DNA from: Paracoccaceae bacterium
GTDB lineage: Bacteria; Pseudomonadota; Alphaproteobacteria; Rhodobacterales; Rhodobacteraceae
Assembly (NCBI GenBank): GCA_033344815.1
Contig: JAWPMR010000001.1
Span: forward strand, 2,652,136 to 2,716,135
DNA: 64,000 nucleotides
Direction: 5' to 3'
Part shown: piece after piece, positions 19,663 to 28,585 of the stretch
How the letters are laid out: each line of letters begins with the position of its first letter
Position numbering within the stretch: position 1 is the first letter of the stretch
The notes under the pieces: model-generated
The model's database searches: none
What the model saw: only the letters and a program-made list of their open reading frames with translations
What the model was told of the DNA's origin: nothing
Program-made: the position numbers and the translations under genes

Positions 19663-20621
19663 GCGTTACGGTTTTGGGGGCGGGTGCTTTTGGCACCGCA
19701 TTGGCGATTTGCTTGTCTAAAACCACACCAGTCACACTGTGGTGTCGGAACAACGAGCATGCAAAGGCGATGACTGAGCAGAAGCAGAACCGCGCGCGTC
19801 TGCCAGATTGTGCCTTTCCGGATCAACTGAGCGTCACCGCTTCATTGGCACAGGCTTGCAAGGCCGACGTTGTTTTGCTGGCCGTGCCTATGCAACAACT
19901 GCGCAGCTTCGTGGCGGCCAATGCCGAACACCTGCAACAAAAAACATTGGTCGCCTGCTGCAAAGGGATCGACCTTGAATCCGGCCTGGGTCCGTTGGAA
20001 ATCCTGTCAAAAAGCCTGCGCGATACCACGAGCGCCCTGCTCACAGGCCCGAGTTTTGCACGCGATATCGCCAATGGCCTGCCCACAGGCCTGACACTCG
20101 CATGTGCAAACGACGAGGCAGGTCACAGATTGCAACACATGCTGTCCACACCAACCCTGCGCTTGTATCGAACACAAGATACTGTCGGCGCGGCACTTGG
20201 CGGCGCTCTGAAAAACGTCATCGCCATTGCCTGTGGCGCGGCAATTGGTGCGGGTTTGGGCGAAAGCGCACGGGCTGCCGTTCTGACCCGCGGATTTGCT
20301 GAAATGCAGCGCCTGGCCTTAAAGCGAGGTGCTGAACCAAACACGCTGTCGGGATTGTCCGGTTTTGGGGATCTGGTGCTGACCTGCACGTCTCTCCAAT
20401 CCCGCAATTACAGACTGGGTGTTTCGTTGGGTGAGGGCGCCAAATTTGACCCCGAGACAACAGTCGAAGGCGCTGCAACCGCCCTTGCGGCACATAGGAT
20501 GGCCGAAAAAGAAGGTCTCGACATGCCCATCACATCGGCAGTTGCGGGTTTGATCGAAAAGCGTTTGGATGTGAAGGAGGCCATGCATGGCCTTTTGTCT
20601 CGTAGCCTGAAGGAAGAATAA
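19659..20621 (+). CDS. gpsA: NAD(P)-dependent glycerol-3-phosphate dehydrogenase
   Basis: A 320-residue GpsA, which reduces dihydroxyacetone phosphate to sn-glycerol 3-phosphate for phospholipid synthesis. The Rossmann motif [12 protein letters not shown] is at residues 4-15. [25 protein letters not shown] and the catalytic lysine region [13 protein letters not shown] follow, with the substrate loop [18 protein letters not shown] 19659 overlaps the tsaD stop, so the two are coupled. The length is slightly short of the common 330-340 but complete. Confidence 0.96.
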   Translation: MSVTVLGAGAFGTALAICLSKTTPVTLWCRNNEHAKAMTEQKQNRARLPDCAFPDQLSVTASLAQACKADVVLLAVPMQQLRSFVAANAEHLQQKTLVACCKGIDLESGLGPLEILSKSLRDTTSALLTGPSFARDIANGLPTGLTLACANDEAGHRLQHMLSTPTLRLYRTQDTVGAALGGALKNVIAIACGAAIGAGLGESARAAVLTRGFAEMQRLALKRGAEPNTLSGLSGFGDLVLTCTSLQSRNYRLGVSLGEGAKFDPETTVEGAATALAAHRMAEKEGLDMPITSAVAGLIEKRLDVKEAMHGLLSRSLKEE

Positions 20622-20894
20622 ATGCTTGTTGCTCTCATCGCTCACGACAAACCTGGCGCTTTGCCGATCCGTCAGGAAAATCGCCCCGCGCATGTTGCCT
20701 ATCTGAAATCGGGCGATGCGGTTCAACAAGCCGGACCTTTGCTGGACGATCAGGGCGAAATGGCTGGATCACTGATCATTCTGGATGTTGCTGATATGGA
20801 GTCTGCTCAGGCTTGGGTCGACGGAGATCCCTATGGCAAAGCAGGATTGTTCGCCTCCGTCCGGCTTGTCCAATGGAACCGGGTGATCGGCTGA
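20622..20894 (+). CDS. YciI family protein
   Basis: A 90-residue ferredoxin-fold YCII-domain protein. The start MLVALIAHDKPGAL carries the conserved histidine-aspartate pair, and ILDVADMESAQAWVDGDPYGKAGLFASV is the typical C-terminal half. The start codon directly abuts the gpsA stop and the stop overlaps the next start, so it belongs to the tsaD-gpsA unit. Some family members have dehalogenase- or hydrolase-like activity, but its role here is unknown. Confidence 0.88.
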   Translation: MLVALIAHDKPGALPIRQENRPAHVAYLKSGDAVQQAGPLLDDQGEMAGSLIILDVADMESAQAWVDGDPYGKAGLFASVRLVQWNRVIG

Positions 20895-21313
20895 TGGCTT
20901 ATTGGCTTTTCAAATCGGAACCCTCGACATGGAGTTGGGAAGATCAAATCGCCAAAGGAGACATTGGCGAGGAATGGGATGGAGTTCGCAACTATCAGGC
21001 GCGCAATTTCATGCGAGATATGAAAGTCGGGGATCTGGGCTTCTTTTACCATTCACAAAAAGAGCGCGCGATCGTCGGCATTGTCGAGGTCAGTACTGAG
21101 GCGCATGCAGACAGCACAACCGACGACCCCCGGTGGGAATGTGTGGATATCAAGGCGGTGACGTCTGTGAAAACACCTATAACGCTCGATGATGTAAAAG
21201 CAGACGAGCGCCTGTCCGATATGGTGCTGGTCCGAAATTCAAGATTGTCTGTGCAGCCCGTCACAGCACGGGAATGGCAGATCATTTGCGAGATGGCCGG
21301 CGTGCCGCAATAA
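20894..21313 (+). CDS. EVE domain protein
   Basis: A 139-residue EVE-domain protein of the PUA-like fold. Typical blocks are YWLFKSEPSTWSW at the start, WDGVRNYQARNFMRDMKVGD and FFYHSQKERAIVGIVEV. The domain is thought to bind modified bases in DNA or RNA. ATG 20894 overlaps the preceding stop (TGATG). It is a small stand-alone form, common in proteobacteria near thioredoxin- or YciI-type genes. There is no nearby restriction or defence gene, so a housekeeping role is more likely than a defence role. Confidence 0.9.
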   Translation: MAYWLFKSEPSTWSWEDQIAKGDIGEEWDGVRNYQARNFMRDMKVGDLGFFYHSQKERAIVGIVEVSTEAHADSTTDDPRWECVDIKAVTSVKTPITLDDVKADERLSDMVLVRNSRLSVQPVTAREWQIICEMAGVPQ

Positions 21314-21363
21314 CGCGGCTGGCGCATCAAAGGCAGCTTACAACCCATAAAGGAGAGATCGTC

Positions 21364-21759
21364 ATGGAATTTCTGAGCGTCGCAATCGCCGGAGTCGCTG
21401 GTTTTGTCTTTGGCGCTGTGTGGTACACTGGTTTTGCCCACAAATGGATGGTTGCCTCCGGAGTACCCCTAAACGAGGAGGGCGTTCCCGCAAACAGGTC
21501 AGACCCCGTACCTTACATCACCAGCTTGCTGGGCGCGATATTGGTGGCCGGCATGATGCGGCACGTGTTTGAGTTGAGCGGTATTGATACCATCGGCAAG
21601 GGGCTGGTATCCGGTTTCGGAATCGGACTGTTTTTGGTAAGTCCTTGGATCGCAACTTTTTACAGCTTTGGCGCGCGTCCGAAAACGCTGATCCTGATAG
21701 ATGGTGGATACGCAACTTTCGGATGCACCGTGATTGGCACAGTCCTCATGCTGTTCTAA
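21364..21759 (+). CDS. DUF1761 family membrane protein
   Basis: A 131-residue inner-membrane protein with about four hydrophobic segments: residues 3-24 (VAIAGVAGFVFGAVWYTG), 50-66, 78-96 and 110-130. The FGAVWYTGFAHKWM segment near the N-terminus is typical of DUF1761. GGAG lies nine bases before ATG 21364. It is 50 bp downstream of the EVE gene and is probably the last gene of that run. Function unknown. Confidence 0.8.
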   Translation: MEFLSVAIAGVAGFVFGAVWYTGFAHKWMVASGVPLNEEGVPANRSDPVPYITSLLGAILVAGMMRHVFELSGIDTIGKGLVSGFGIGLFLVSPWIATFYSFGARPKTLILIDGGYATFGCTVIGTVLMLF

Positions 21760-21941
21760 GCGCGCTTTTTTGTCGTAGAAAAAGATGAAGGGTCCCGACA
21801 ATATGCCAGAACCCTTCTTCACCCCACGTGCACTTCACCCACTGCACGAGATCAAAACTGGTCCTGGCCATGCTGGCCGGATGAGTTAGTGATACATGCA
21901 AAGGCTTGGAAGCACAAACTTTCAATAGTTTAAAAGCCCGA

Positions 21942-21979
21942 CAAAAATGAAACGCTTCCTTAGGAAGAGGAAGCGTTTC
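21942..21979 (-). terminator. Rho-independent terminator of the DUF2853 gene
   Basis: Perfect 11-bp arms at 21949-21959 and 21969-21979 (GAAACGCTTCC / GGAAGCGTTTC) enclose a 9-nt loop. On the minus strand a run of five T follows at once (plus-strand A run at 21943-21947). It lies 20 bp after the stop of the gene at 21999. Confidence 0.9.
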
Positions 21980-21998
21980 CAGGTAAATTCAGCTGTTG

Positions 21999-22340
21999 TC
22001 AGCCGTATACGGTTTCTTTGCCAAAGTGCTTTGTCAGCATATAATACACGACTGCCCGATACTTGTTACGCTCGGATTTGCCGTAAGTTTCAATGGTTTT
22101 TTCAATCGCCGCAGAAAGCTCCGGACCGTCGGACAATCCAAGCTTCTTAATCAGGAAATTGTTTTTTACCGTCTCTATTTCGCTGGCTTGGCTGCTTGCA
22201 ACTGTCGCCGCATCTGCATCATAAATCGACGGACCACACCCAATGGTCACTTTGGTCAACAAATCCATATCCGGTGTCATCCCGCATTTTTTCGTCAGAT
22301 CGTCTGCATATTGCGCGATCAAATCGTCTCTCTTACCCAT
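21999..22340 (-). CDS. DUF2853 family protein
   Basis: A 113-residue soluble protein that matches DUF2853, a small family found in many roseobacters and marine bacteria. It has the characteristic LTKVTIGCGPSIYDAD near residues 28-43, ETVKNNFLIKKLGL near 56-69, and RAVVYYMLTKHFGKE at the end. It stands alone as a single gene, with its own strong terminator and long gaps on both sides. That suggests independent and perhaps abundant expression. A GGGGAC-like site precedes ATG 22340. Function unknown. Confidence 0.85.
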   Translation of the reverse strand: MGKRDDLIAQYADDLTKKCGMTPDMDLLTKVTIGCGPSIYDADAATVASSQASEIETVKNNFLIKKLGLSDGPELSAAIEKTIETYGKSERNKYRAVVYYMLTKHFGKETVYG

Positions 22341-22967
22341 AAATAGTCCCCGTCATTTAAAAATATGGCCGTTTTGGGCCTTCACAGAAAAAAGCGTAGC
22401 AATCAAAGTGTTTTGGAAAAAGGGGGAAATTTTTCCCGGACGCCTCTCGGCGGAATTGACCCATCAACAGGAGATACGCCGCTGAAAGCTGATCAGCAGC
22501 AGCACCTCCCGTCGCCGACCACGTGCCCTCGACTACACCGGTGTGGCAATCAGTTGATTGCCAATTGTGACAAGCTCGCAAGCGCGGGCGTTTATCGGAA
22601 TTCAATCCACAGATTCACGAAATTTCTATCTTGCATTGCAAGTGGCAAAGTCATGTGTAAGGTCGCATTTCAGTGTCCGCCAGAAGCGCATAAATCATAG
22701 GCCGCATGTTCTGTTTTCGCGGCCTTCATTTCAATCGGCACCGAACCCGCCTCAAATTCCAAGTTAAATGACGATCAGATCTGAAACGCAAAGCTGCTCG
22801 AAGGCTATTTGTCAAACCTGCGAAACTGCCCGGAATCATTGAAAGCCCGTCCGGAAAAGATGACAGCGACTGCTTGGAGACAAGCAATTAGGTTTCCTCC
22901 CAATGCCCAGAAGCCAGCAGCTTAACCAACGCAGACCAAAGGGTTTTGGGAGGAAAAAATGCTGTGA
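22341..22967. other. 627-bp gap with two inverted repeats, no supported gene
   Basis: No open frame here looks real. Two structures stand out. One is a dyad with 9-bp arms and a 2-bp centre at 22544-22563, around GGCAATCA/TGATTGCC. The other is a pair of perfect 11-bp arms, TTTCCTCCCAA (22893-22903) and TTGGGAGGAAA (22946-22956), 42 bp apart, just past the ahcY stop. Neither has a T run, so they are not ordinary terminators. A small RNA is possible but unsupported. Confidence 0.4.
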
Positions 22968-24356
22968 TCAGTAGCGATAATGCTCCGGCTTGAACGGGCC
23001 TTCTGGGGCAACGCCGATGTAGGCCGCTTGATCAGCATCCAGTTTGCTCAACTTCACACCGATCCGATCAAGGTGCAGCCGCGCAACTTTTTCATCCAGA
23101 TGCTTGGGCAAGATGTAGACATCATTCTTATACTCATCGCCTTTGGTCCACAGCTCGATCTGAGCCAGAACCTGATTGGTGAAGGATGCAGACATCACAA
23201 AAGATGGGTGACCTGTTGCGTTCCCAAGGTTCAGCAAACGCCCTTCGGAAAGCAGAATCAAGCGATTGCCATTTGGCATCTCGATCATGTCTACTTGTTC
23301 TTTGATATTGGTCCATTTGTGATTTTTCAGGGCGGCAACCTGAATTTCGTTGTCAAAGTGTCCAATGTTGCCGACGATGGCCATGTCTTTCATCTCGCGC
23401 ATATGCTCGATACGGATAACGTCTTTGTTGCCCGTGGTCGTGATGAAAATATCGGCCGATCCCACCACATCTTCTAGCAACACAACCTCAAAACCATCCA
23501 TGGCGGCCTGAAGCGCGCAAATCGGATCAACCTCGGTCACCTTGACGCGCGCGCCAGCCCCGCGCAATGAGGCCGCAGAGCCTTTGCCCACATCACCGTA
23601 GCCCATTACCACGGCGACTTTGCCTGCCATCATTGTGTCCGTCGCGCGGCGAATGCCGTCGACCAGCGACTCTTTACAACCGTATTTATTGTCGAACTTT
23701 GATTTGGTGACAGAATCGTTCACGTTGATCGCCGGGAAGGGCAACTGGCCATCTCGCACCAATTCATAAAGGCGGTGCACACCAGTCGTTGTTTCCTCGG
23801 AAACGCCTACAATCTGGTTGCGCATTTTGGTGAACCAACCAGGACTGGCCTCAAGACGCTTTTTGATCTGTGCCTTAATGGCGACTTCTTCTTCAGAGCC
23901 TGGCACCGGAATGACTTCCTCACCCGCCTCAGCACGAGCACCCAAAAGAATATAGAGCGTGGCGTCACCCCCATCATCAAGGATCAGGTTGGGGCCTTCC
24001 TCGAACATGAAGGATTTGTCCAGGTAGTCCCAATGCTCCTCCAAAGTCTGACCTTTGATCGCGAAAACAGGAGTACCGCCCGCTGCGATCGCCGCTGCGG
24101 CGTGATCCTGGGTAGAAAAAATATTACAGGACGCCCAGCGCACATCCGCGCCCAACGCAACCAGTGTTTCAATCAGAACTGCAGTCTGGATAGTCATGTG
24201 CAAAGAGCCAACGATGCGTGAACCCTTGAGCGGCTTGCTCTCACCATATTCATCGCGCAGAGCCATCAACCCCGGCATTTCAGTTTCCGCAATGTTAAGC
24301 TCTTTGCGCCCGTATTCAGCAAGTGCTATGTCTTTTACAATATAGTCGTTAGTCAT
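22968..24356 (-). CDS. ahcY: Adenosylhomocysteinase
   Basis: A 462-residue S-adenosyl-L-homocysteine hydrolase, which splits SAH into adenosine and homocysteine and so keeps methylation reactions running. Clear blocks are [17 protein letters not shown] (substrate site), [28 protein letters not shown], the NAD-binding [27 protein letters not shown], and the C-terminal KPEHYRY that completes the partner subunit's NAD site. The length fits the long bacterial type with the extra insertion. It is monocistronic. A hairpin next to the ribosome site (24369-24396) may control translation. Confidence 0.98.
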   Translation of the reverse strand: MTNDYIVKDIALAEYGRKELNIAETEMPGLMALRDEYGESKPLKGSRIVGSLHMTIQTAVLIETLVALGADVRWASCNIFSTQDHAAAAIAAGGTPVFAIKGQTLEEHWDYLDKSFMFEEGPNLILDDGGDATLYILLGARAEAGEEVIPVPGSEEEVAIKAQIKKRLEASPGWFTKMRNQIVGVSEETTTGVHRLYELVRDGQLPFPAINVNDSVTKSKFDNKYGCKESLVDGIRRATDTMMAGKVAVVMGYGDVGKGSAASLRGAGARVKVTEVDPICALQAAMDGFEVVLLEDVVGSADIFITTTGNKDVIRIEHMREMKDMAIVGNIGHFDNEIQVAALKNHKWTNIKEQVDMIEMPNGNRLILLSEGRLLNLGNATGHPSFVMSASFTNQVLAQIELWTKGDEYKNDVYILPKHLDEKVARLHLDRIGVKLSKLDADQAAYIGVAPEGPFKPEHYRY

Positions 24357-24368
24357 GAGATCAGATTC

Positions 24369-24396
24369 CTATCTGCGCGATTTGCAGCGCAGATAG
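24369..24396 (-). promoter_or_regulatory. Leader hairpin at the ahcY ribosome-binding site
   Basis: Perfect 10-bp arms CTATCTGCGC and GCGCAGATAG enclose an 8-nt loop. The last stem bases (ATAG) run into the AGGA of the probable Shine-Dalgarno site, about 12 nt before ATG 24356, so the hairpin could hide or expose it. It does not match the SAH, SAM-II or SAM/SAH riboswitch layouts I know, so it is only a candidate. Confidence 0.45.
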
Positions 24397-24639
24397 CACC
24401 CGCGATAGCATGAAACAATCCTTCAGGTTGAATCTCTATGAACTCATCGTTTATTTTTGCGCGTTGAAGCAATTTCGCCCCGCAGAACAGCCTATCCAAA
24501 ACACGAAGTCAGAGCGTTTTAATCCCCACCCGAATGGTCCATTTTGACCGCCTGACATGTCAGTAACGGGTGGCGATCCAACATCAGATGCGTTTAGTTG
24601 CAGATCTGACGTATGACGAAGAAATCGAGCGGTTAGAAT

Positions 24640-25236
24640 ATGGCAAAACCGAAACGCGCGTGGCAGCGAATGTTATCGGGTCGCAGGCTTGATCTGCTGG
24701 ATCCGACACCTGTCGATATTGAAATCGAAGATATTGCGCATGGGCTGGCCTTTGTGGCGCGTTGGAATGGTCAAACAAGTGGGGACTACGCATATTCTGT
24801 AGCTGAGCATTCCTTATTGGTGGAAACCCTTTTCAGCCGGATTTCGCCAAAGGCGCCCGCCAAATGGCGACTTGCAGCGCTGCTTCATGATGCACCCGAA
24901 TATGTGATCGGTGACATGATTTCTCCGGTTAAGGCAGCCGTTGGCCCGGGATACGGCGCATTGGATGACCGTCTCACTGCGGCTGTGCACATCCGCTTTG
25001 GCTTACCGGCTGCAGTACCGGCACCGGTCAAGAAGCAGGTCAAAAAGGCAGATAGGATTAGTGCCTGGATGGAGGCGACACAAATTGCGGGATTCTCCGT
25101 CACCGAAGCAAACAGATTATTTGGCGCACCCGATACGGCGATTGTCGACGGTTTGAAAATTGTGCTGCGACCGCCTTTGGAGACCAGAAATGCGTTTACT
25201 CATCGGCACGATGAACTTTTGAAGGCCATCGGATGA
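24640..25236 (+). CDS. HD-domain hydrolase (YfbR-like nucleotidase family)
   Basis: A 198-residue HD-superfamily phosphohydrolase. Metal-binding residues are visible as H in VAEHSLLVE, the HD pair in LLHDAPEYVIGDM, and D in VKKADRISAWME. The order and the block WRLAALLHDAPEYVIGDM resemble YfbR-type 5'-deoxynucleotidases, which dephosphorylate nucleoside monophosphates. It overlaps the GNAT gene that follows (ATGA). The ribosome site is weak. The substrate is inferred from family resemblance. Confidence 0.82.
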   Translation: MAKPKRAWQRMLSGRRLDLLDPTPVDIEIEDIAHGLAFVARWNGQTSGDYAYSVAEHSLLVETLFSRISPKAPAKWRLAALLHDAPEYVIGDMISPVKAAVGPGYGALDDRLTAAVHIRFGLPAAVPAPVKKQVKKADRISAWMEATQIAGFSVTEANRLFGAPDTAIVDGLKIVLRPPLETRNAFTHRHDELLKAIG

Positions 25237-25718
25237 TTCAGGTTCGACCGGCAATGGCATTGGACAGCGGATCAATGGCCAAGCTCCTCAATGCCATTAT
25301 TGAAAGGGGCGGAACAACAGCCCTCACCCGCCCGGTCACCGCAACAGACATCACAGAATGGATGAACGCTGCACCGGGCCGGTCAGCCTGGCATGTGGCG
25401 GTCAATGAACGAGAAGAGGTTGTCGGATTTCAATGGATCGCACCGCATGTCTTGTTACCGCCCCAGGCCGTTGATGTCGCCACATTCGTTCAGATTGGAC
25501 AGTCCGGCCTTGGCATAGGCTCGGCGCTGTTTGAAGCGACGTCGAAGGCGGCCAAAGCGCTGGGTTACGACTGGATCAACGCGACGATTCGCGCGGACAA
25601 TGAGGGCGGATTGACATATTATCAAAGCCGTGGGTTCAGAGACTGGCATTTCGACGAAGGCGTTGTGCTCGACAGCGGCCAGGTCGTGAACAAGATCAGC
25701 AAACGATTTGATGTCTAG
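25233..25718 (+). CDS. GNAT family N-acetyltransferase
   Basis: A 161-residue GCN5-type acetyltransferase. The acetyl-CoA pyrophosphate loop is GQSGLGIGSALFEAT near residues 90-104, followed by ATSKAAKALGYDWINATIRADNEGGLTYYQSRGF, the usual strand 5 to helix 4 region. The start ATG overlaps the stop of the HD hydrolase, so they are co-translated. The substrate could be an amino-group metabolite, an antibiotic or a protein and cannot be told. It is convergent with regA. Confidence 0.88.
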   Translation: MIQVRPAMALDSGSMAKLLNAIIERGGTTALTRPVTATDITEWMNAAPGRSAWHVAVNEREEVVGFQWIAPHVLLPPQAVDVATFVQIGQSGLGIGSALFEATSKAAKALGYDWINATIRADNEGGLTYYQSRGFRDWHFDEGVVLDSGQVVNKISKRFDV

Positions 25719-25756
25719 TTGGTCAAGATGGCCAGAAGCCGTTCTTGGATAAGACA

Positions 25757-26311
25757 TTAACGTGGTGAACGCTTAGCCAAAATGCGCTGTAAAGTCCGGC
25801 GATGCATGTTGAGCCGCCGCGCCGTTTCGCTGACATTTCGATCACATAGCTCGAACACGCGTTGAATATGCTCCCAACGCACGCGATCAGCGCTCATCGG
25901 GTTTTCAGGAGGCGGCGGAAGATCATCACCGCGCGCCAACAGAGCATTCACGATGTCCGCCGCATCCGCTGGTTTTGACAAATAATCCGTCGCCCCGATT
26001 TTTACGGCCGCAACAGCGGTTGCAATAGCACCGTATCCAGTCAGAACCACCACCCTTACATCCGGGCGATGCTCGCGCAGAACTTCCACAACGTCGAGAC
26101 CATTTCCATCTTCAAGTCGCAGATCTATGACCGCGAACGCCGGTGGCCGGGCTGTCGCAATTGCCTTACCAGCAGCGACGGAATCCGCCATCTCGACCGA
26201 AAAACCACGTTTTTCCATTGCTTTTGCAAGACGACGCAAAAATGGTTCGTCATCATCCACCAATAACAGGCTGGTGTCATCTCCAAGTTTCAGTTCTGCT
26301 GCATCCTGCAT
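25757..26311 (-). CDS. regA: Redox response regulator RegA/PrrA
   Basis: A 184-residue response regulator. Acidic residues DDD at 19-21, the phosphorylated aspartate at position 63 (FAVIDLRLEDGNG), the threonine in VVVLTGYG and the lysine in YLSKPAD make a complete receiver. A proline-rich linker (LPPPPENP) leads to a C-terminal Fis-type helix-turn-helix (NVSETARRLNMHRRTLQRILAK) that is nearly invariant in RegA/PrrA. It controls photosynthesis, respiration, carbon and nitrogen fixation genes in response to redox state in relatives. It follows senC on the same strand; regB is divergent. Confidence 0.96.
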   Translation of the reverse strand: MQDAAELKLGDDTSLLLVDDDEPFLRRLAKAMEKRGFSVEMADSVAAGKAIATARPPAFAVIDLRLEDGNGLDVVEVLREHRPDVRVVVLTGYGAIATAVAAVKIGATDYLSKPADAADIVNALLARGDDLPPPPENPMSADRVRWEHIQRVFELCDRNVSETARRLNMHRRTLQRILAKRSPR

Positions 26312-26400
26312 CGGAAGCCTTCCTTAGCGCACTCAATATGATCACTTATATGTTTCAGTAAGGGGGCTTCGTCAAATTTCCCGGACATACGCAGGAAGAA

Positions 26401-27018
26401 TCACGCGTTTTCAGCAAAGCAGGATACGGTTTTCACCATATCATCTACAGAGGTCTCTCGGCGGAAAAACTCCACGAACCCATGTTCAGGTAACACCAGA
26501 TAACTAAAGGTGGAGTGATCGACGAGGTAGTATTCATCATCGTCGTCATGTGCCTTGTAATACGTGCGATATGCCTCGCTGGCAGCTTTCACCTGCTCGG
26601 GTGATCCAGTCAGGCCAATCATACGTTCATGCAGGTTTTCAGCAAAATCCCCGACAACTTCTGGCGTGTCTCTTTTGGGATCGATTGAGATAAATACTGG
26701 CGTGACGGAGATGTTATTCTCTGCCAGAACATCCACAGCTTCCGCGTTGCGCGCCGTATCGATCGGGCAGACGTCAGGACAAAAAGTGTACCCAAAGTAC
26801 ACAATAGAAGGCTCAGTGATCACATCCGTGTCCGTTACAGTTTCTCCCCGGCTGTTGACCAATTCGAATGGACCACCAATGGACCCGGCGCCACCGGCCA
26901 CCTGGCTTGCGCGACATTGGGCAAACTGATCGTTTCCCTGCGACGATTGAGAGGCATACCAGATACCGCCAAGAAGTCCGGCAATTGCGAGGGCAGAAAT
27001 CGAGGCAATATAGCGCAT
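26401..27018 (-). CDS. senC: SCO1/SenC/PrrC family copper protein
   Basis: A 205-residue membrane-anchored periplasmic protein with a thioredoxin fold. The N-terminal span is near residues 5-22. The copper ligands are Cys80 and Cys84 in FCPDVCPID and His168 in VDHSTFSYLV. The family delivers copper to cytochrome c oxidase and, in Rhodobacter, links to RegB signalling. It lies between regA (89 bp downstream, same strand) and the divergent regB, the classic layout of this cluster. Confidence 0.95.
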   Translation of the reverse strand: MRYIASISALAIAGLLGGIWYASQSSQGNDQFAQCRASQVAGGAGSIGGPFELVNSRGETVTDTDVITEPSIVYFGYTFCPDVCPIDTARNAEAVDVLAENNISVTPVFISIDPKRDTPEVVGDFAENLHERMIGLTGSPEQVKAASEAYRTYYKAHDDDDEYYLVDHSTFSYLVLPEHGFVEFFRRETSVDDMVKTVSCFAENA

Positions 27019-27105
27019 GGGTTTCGCTTCTCCTGAAGTGCGTTAGGGTATCATTATCAAATTGAAGACCTAACGTCCTGCGACATCTATGCAACTCAAC
27101 AAGCG

Positions 27106-28503
27106 GTGAGCAGAATGCCCCAAACCGACCTCAGACCTCTGAGCGGCGACACCCGCGCAAACTGGATCCGGCTTCGGACCATGATTTTACTGCGCTGGTT
27201 CGCCATTGGGGGTCAGTTAACGGCGATTGTTGTTGCGCAATACTGGTACGGCTTACAGCTTGAAATCGGCCTGTGTTATTTCGTTGTTGGTGCGTCAGTC
27301 ATTGCCAATCTCGTCGCCATTTTCGTGTTTCCAGAAAACAAACGTCTGAGCGAAGTTGAAAACATGCTGATGGTCATGTTCGATTTGTTGCAATTGAGCG
27401 CTCTTTTGTTCCTGACAGGCGGACTTCACAACCCGTTTGCGCTTCTGATGTTGGGGCCGGTTACCATTTCAGCCGCCGTGTTGACGTTAAGATCGACGGT
27501 CGTGCTCGGCAGTACAGCGATCATCATGGTGTCATTGCTGTCTCGACTCTACTTGCCGCTTCAAACAGAAAACGGGACCGTCCTTGAATTCCCTCAGCTT
27601 TTTGTGTTCGGGAACTGGATCGCCTTGATCATTGCAATTGTTTTCATCAGCGCCTATTCGGTCCGTGTCACATCAGAAATACACTCAATGTCAGACGCTT
27701 TGGCGGCGACACAAATGGCGCTGGCGCGTGAACAGAAACTGACGGACCTTGGGGGCGTGGTTGCAGCCGCCGCACATGAGCTTGGCACCCCTCTTGCGAC
27801 CATCAAGCTGGCAAGTGGTGAACTCTACGAGGAGCTTTCCGACAGCCCTGACTTACGCGAAGATGCAGCTTTGATCCGCGAGCAGGCGGACCGTTGCAGG
27901 GACATCTTGCGTGATATGGGGCGCGCCGGGAAAGACGATCTTCATCTGCGCCGTGCGCCTTTGATGGCTTTGGTCGAAGAGGCGGCAGAACCGCATATGG
28001 AGCGCGGTAAGCCGGTGCATTTCATCCACCTCGATGATCCGGTTCTTCAGCCCGTTATTCACAGAGAACCCGAAATAATCCACGGGTTGCGAAATTTGAT
28101 CCAGAATGCAGTCGACTTTGCCGCAAGCGAAGTCTGGATTGAAGCGGGCTGGAACGAAGATACTGTTTCCCTTCGAATCATGGATGACGGCTGTGGATTC
28201 CCAGCCCACTTGTTAGGCAGGATCGGGGATCCTTTTATGCGGCGCAGACCATCAGTATCGCATAATGACCTGCGTCCTGAATATGAAGGTATGGGTCTGG
28301 GCTTGTTCATCGCCAAGACACTTCTGGAACGTTCAGGTGCCGAGTTGCAGTTTGCCAATGGGCGCGACCCGATCGGTCGACCGGTCGAAACTTCGCTCAG
28401 CTTGGGCGCGGTTGTCAAAGTTACCTGGCCCCGGAGCAGAATCGAAGTACGTAAAGACTTTGACTCAGTTGGATTGGGTGAAAACCGCCCCATAACCGCC
28501 TGA
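27106..28503 (+). CDS. regB: Redox sensor histidine kinase RegB/PrrB
   Basis: A 465-residue membrane kinase. Six hydrophobic segments fill residues 25-185, and the quinone-binding motif GGLHNPFALL is at 105-114. The H-box AAAHELGTPLATIK has the phosphorylated His224. Cys264 in ADRCRDILRDMG matches the redox-active cysteine of RegB (265 in R. capsulatus). The N box (RNLIQNAVDFA) and the G boxes (DDGCGFP, GMGLGLFIAKTL) complete the ATPase domain. The start is GTG 27106 or ATG 27115. It phosphorylates RegA according to the redox state of the quinone pool. Confidence 0.96.
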   Translation: MSRMPQTDLRPLSGDTRANWIRLRTMILLRWFAIGGQLTAIVVAQYWYGLQLEIGLCYFVVGASVIANLVAIFVFPENKRLSEVENMLMVMFDLLQLSALLFLTGGLHNPFALLMLGPVTISAAVLTLRSTVVLGSTAIIMVSLLSRLYLPLQTENGTVLEFPQLFVFGNWIALIIAIVFISAYSVRVTSEIHSMSDALAATQMALAREQKLTDLGGVVAAAAHELGTPLATIKLASGELYEELSDSPDLREDAALIREQADRCRDILRDMGRAGKDDLHLRRAPLMALVEEAAEPHMERGKPVHFIHLDDPVLQPVIHREPEIIHGLRNLIQNAVDFAASEVWIEAGWNEDTVSLRIMDDGCGFPAHLLGRIGDPFMRRRPSVSHNDLRPEYEGMGLGLFIAKTLLERSGAELQFANGRDPIGRPVETSLSLGAVVKVTWPRSRIEVRKDFDSVGLGENRPITA

Positions 28504-28516
28504 TCAGAGCTCAAAG

Positions 28517-28532
28517 TTAACCTGGAATTAAC
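28517..28532. promoter_or_regulatory. CtrA-type binding site upstream of the PAS-only protein
   Basis: TTAACCTGGAATTAAC is an exact TTAA-N7-TTAAC match in the gap between regB and the PAS protein, 54 bp before its preferred start. It suggests that the gene belongs to the CtrA regulon. Binding is inferred. Confidence 0.65.
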
Positions 28533-28585
28533 TAAGCTGAGTGAACAGTAAACTTAACTTCAATCAGGATAGGAAATTAAGGCTT

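Noticed and set aside
21787..21817. Hairpin GAAGGGT/ACCCTTC after the DUF1761 gene as a terminator
   Set aside because: Only 7-bp arms with a 17-nt loop and no T run after it on the plus strand.
22365..22700. 111-codon plus-strand frame in the gap before ahcY
   Set aside because: Composition is unlike a protein, there is no ribosome site and the antisense frame is equally open.
24357..24450. SAH, SAM-II or SAM/SAH riboswitch upstream of ahcY
   Set aside because: A strong hairpin exists, but the conserved cores and pseudoknot arrangement of these classes could not be matched; kept only as an unnamed hairpin.
24592..24696. 34-codon frame overlapping the start of the HD hydrolase gene
   Set aside because: Too short, no good ribosome site and overlaps a clear gene start in another frame.
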